A program made the position numbers and the translations under genes. From Serinus canaria (lineage: Eukaryota; Chordata; Aves; Passeriformes; Fringillidae), in contig NC_066338.1 of the NCBI RefSeq assembly GCF_022539315.1, positions 1 through 64,000 of the forward strand: 64,000 nt of DNA, read 5' to 3'. The notes below the pieces were generated by a model. That model did no database searches. It had not been told where the DNA came from and was given only the letters and a program-made list of their open reading frames with translations. This document shows, one piece after another, positions 61,501-64,000 of this stretch (positions within the stretch are counted from its first letter, which is position 1; each line of letters opens with the position of its first letter).

Positions 61501-64000
61501 AGGACAAGACATAACCCCTTTCCAGACGTTTAAAACTTACTTTAACATAGGAAGGGAAAAAGTTCCCGGACAACTTCTCTTTGCATCTTTCTAAGCTCTT
61601 TGAAGCACTCCGTGTGGAATCTTACTTTCTCTTTTCGTCTCGGAGCTGGTAAGAACTCGACTAGCATTATGAAAAACTTCGAGGGATTCTTGCTGTGCTG
61701 GCACAGTTTTTTCTTGAGAGGAAGCCTGGAAAACCTTTTTCGCAGAGATGTAGTCGGCGAGAGCCGCAGAAGAGCGGTTACGCCAACTCGCCGAATGTAG
61801 GTGCCTGTTCCCGGCGTCTTTCTGCAGAAGCCGCTCTCCGGAGCGCACCGCCACCGGCACAATGCTCTGTGCGCGAAAAAGTCGCTTCTTCGCCTCCGGG
61901 CTACGGAGAGCTCGGCAGATGCTGCGATGCGTTAAAGGAAGGCAGAAAACACCGGTATTGAGCGCACAGCTCTCAAATTGAGCCAAGACAAGAATTACCA
62001 CTTTCGCAAAGTTTAAACTTACTTTAACATAGGAATGGAAAAACGTACCCGGACAACTTTTCTTTTCATCTTTCTAAGTTCTTTAAACCACTCCGTGTGG
62101 AATCTTACTTTTTTTTTCCATCTCTGAGCTGGTAAGAACTCGACTAGCATTATGAAAAACGTCGAAGGATTATTGCTGTGTTGGCACCGTTTTTTCTTGA
62201 GAGGAAGACTGGAAAAGCTTTTTCTCTGAGATGTAGGCGGCAAGAGCCGCAGAAGACGGGTTACCGCAACTCGCCGAAGGTAGGTGCCGGTTCCCGGCGT
62301 CTTTCTGCAGAAGCCGCGGTCTGGAGCGCACCGCCACCGGCACAATGCTCTGTGCGCGAAAAAGCCGCTTCTTCGCTTCCGGGCGACGGAGAGCTCGGCA
62401 GATGCTGCGATGTGTTAAAGGAAGGCAGAAAGCACCGGGATTGCGCGCACAGCTCTCAAACTCAGCCTGGACAAGACATAAACACTTTCCAGACATTTAA
62501 ACTTACTTTAACATAGGAAGGGAAAAAAGTTCCCGGACAACTTCTCTTTGCATCTTTCTAAGCTCTTTGAAGCACTCCGTGGGGAATCTTACTTTTTCTT
62601 TTCGTCTCGGAGCTGGTAAGAAGTCGACTAGCATCATGAAAATGTCGAAGGATTCTTGCTGTGCTGGCACAGTTTTTTCTTGAGAGGAAGCCTGGAAAAG
62701 CTTTTTCGCTGAGATGTAGGCGGCAAGAGCCGCAGAAGAGCGGTTACCGCAACTCGCCGAAGGTAAGTGCCGGTTCCCGGCGTCTTTCTGCAGAAGCCGC
62801 GGTCCGGAGCGCACCGCGACCGGCACAATGCTCTGTGCGCGAAAAAGCCGCTTCTTCGCCTCCGGGAGACGGAGAGCTCGGCAGATGCTGCGATGTGTTA
62901 AAGGAAGGCAGAAAGCACCGGGATTGAGCGCACAGCTCTCAAACTGAGCCAGGACGAGAATTAACCACTTTCCAGACGTTTAAACTTACTTTAACATAGG
63001 AAGGGAAAAAGTTCCCGGACAACTTCTCTTTGCATCTTTCTAAGCTCTTTGAAGCACTCCGTGGGGAATCTTACTTTTTCTTTTCGTCTCGGAGCTGGTA
63101 AGAACTCGACTAGCATCATGAAAACGTCGAAGGATTCTTGCTGTGTTGGCACAGTTTTTTCTTGAGAGAAAGCCTAGAAAAGCATTTTGGTTAAGATGTC
63201 GGCAGCAAGAGCCGTAGAAGACTGGTTAACGCAACTTGCCGAAAGTAAGTGCTGGTTCCCGGCGTCTTTCGGCAGAAGCCGCTGTCCGGAGCGCACCGCG
63301 ATTGGCACAATGCTCTGTGCGTGAAAAAGCCGTTTCTTCGCCTCCGGGCGACGGAGAGCTCGGCCGATGCTGCGATGTGTTAAAGGAAGGCAGAAAGCAC
63401 CGGGATTGAGCGAACAGCACTCAAATTGAGCCAGGACAAGACATAACCACTTTCCAGACGTTTAAACTTACTTTAACATAGGAAGGAAAAAGTTCCCGGA
63501 CAACTTTTCTTTGCATCTTTCTAAGCTCTTTGAAGCACTCCGTGGGGAATCTTACTTTTTCTTTTTGTCTAGGAGCTGGCAAGAACTCGACTAGCATTAT
63601 GAAAAACGTCGAGGGATTCTTGCTGTGCTGCACAGTTTTTTCTTGAGAGAAAGCCTAGAAAAGCATTTTGGTTAAGATGTAGGCGGCAAGAGCCGCAGAA
63701 GACGGGTTACCGCAACTCGCCGAAGGTAGGTGCCGGTTCCCGGCGTCTTTCTGCAGAAGCCGCGGTCCGGAGCGCACCGCGACTGGCACAATGCTCTGTG
63801 CGCGAAAAAGCCGTTTCTTCGCCTCCAGGAGACGGTGAGCTCGGCCGATGCTGCGATGCGTTAAAGGAAGGCAGAAAGCACCAGGACTGAGCGAACAGCA
63901 CTCAAATTGATACAGGACAAGAATTAACCACATTCCAGACGTTTAAACTTTCTTTAACATAGGAAGGAAAAAGTTCTCGGACAACTTTTCTTCGCATCTT

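Larger units (their letters stand above)
1..64000 (+). repeat. Satellite DNA array, unit about 483 bp, about 132 tandem copies
   Basis: The same unit of about 483 bp recurs head to tail across the whole window in one orientation. Successive GTTTAAAC markers at 158, 641, 1125, 1609, 2091, 2575 and 3058 show steps of 482-484 bp, and the phase holds to 63941. Between the two assembly gaps I count 37, 47 and 45 complete intervals. Units differ by scattered substitutions and one-base indels and share diagnostic variants in blocks, which is the pattern expected from unequal exchange or local amplification. No unit is inverted and nothing foreign interrupts the series. Both edges lie inside the array, so its true length is unknown. 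I do not recognise the unit as a named satellite. A structural role at a centromere, pericentromere or chromosome end is possible but is inference only. Confidence 0.98.
57048..64000 (+). repeat. Right array block of mixed units
   Basis: The last marker is at 63941. Local signatures include AAACGTACCCGGACAAC (57680-58220 and again near 62040), GTCTCGGAGGTAGTAAG in the neighbouring units near 59222 and 59706, and CTAGAAAAGCATTTTGGTTAAG in the neighbouring units near 63174 and 63655. A subfamily intruder, a shortened unit and an indel-rich stretch are listed separately. Bases 63941-64000 are the start of a unit that continues outside the window. Confidence 0.93.

Noticed and set aside
1..64000. 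Identity with FA-SAT, the cat major satellite, which also has a unit of about 483 bp
   Set aside because: From memory that satellite is clearly richer in G+C (about 64%) and is associated with TAACCC-type repeats. This unit is about 52% G+C and has no such repeats. Equal length alone is weak evidence. A direct alignment would settle it.
1..64000. CRISPR array, because of regular repetition
   Set aside because: There are no short direct repeats separated by unique spacers. The entire 483-bp unit repeats, and the setting is eukaryotic.
1..64000. Ribosomal intergenic spacer or other gene-associated tandem repeat
   Set aside because: No rRNA, histone, snRNA or other gene sequence occurs anywhere in 64 kb, so nothing ties the array to a multigene locus.

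Overview
The whole window is one head-to-tail satellite DNA array. A unit of about 483 bp repeats from base 1 to base 64000, always in the same orientation. Using the near-invariant 8-bp palindrome GTTTAAAC as a unit marker, I count about 129 complete intervals: 37 from 158 to 18053 (mean 483.6 bp), 47 from 18822 to 41525 (mean 483.0 bp) and 45 from 42202 to 63941 (mean 483.1 bp), plus partial units at the window ends and beside two gaps. I see no unique sequence, transposon insertion, inverted unit, tRNA or rRNA gene, CRISPR array or credible protein gene. The array continues past both ends.

The setting is a eukaryotic genome assembly: long satellite array, no operon-like gene packing, and two runs of exactly 500 Ns. 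Many differences between units are CG to TG or CG to CA, for example GACGTTTAAAC against GACATTTAAAC. That pattern suggests a genome that methylates cytosine, such as a vertebrate or plant, but it is an inference. I cannot name the species or match the unit to a satellite I know. A centromeric, pericentromeric or subtelomeric position is plausible but not shown by the sequence.

The reference unit (31376-31859, 484 bp) has an A/T-rich first quarter with pyrimidine runs and a G/C-rich middle with CpG-island-like CpG density. Overall G+C is about 52%, about 65% in 31621-31740 and about 37% in 31381-31440. It holds about 35 CpGs. Six short inverted repeats fall within 200 bp of its middle, the most striking a 21-bp palindrome that is perfect in at least two units.

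Layout: 1-18160, 37 mixed, diverged units with one three-unit block duplicated 7.26 kb apart; 18161-18660, gap; 18661-25585, mixed units with adjacent duplicates; about 25795-27400, a distinct subfamily with units of exactly 483 bp; 27518-32827, an 11-unit homogeneous core; 32827-41696, mixed units with pairwise duplicates; 41697-42196, gap; 42197-44480, a block duplicated at 54765-57048 (offset 12568 bp, 26 units); 44480-54765, a region with dimer and 8-unit (3.87 kb) higher-order periodicity; 57048-64000, mixed units including a lone copy of the 25.8-27.4 kb subfamily, a shortened unit and a stretch unusually rich in single-base indels.

Open reading frames of 60-150 codons occur on both strands of most units. 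I treat them as by-products of the repeat: several frames are open at once, many start at GTG, and one-base indels between units break them.
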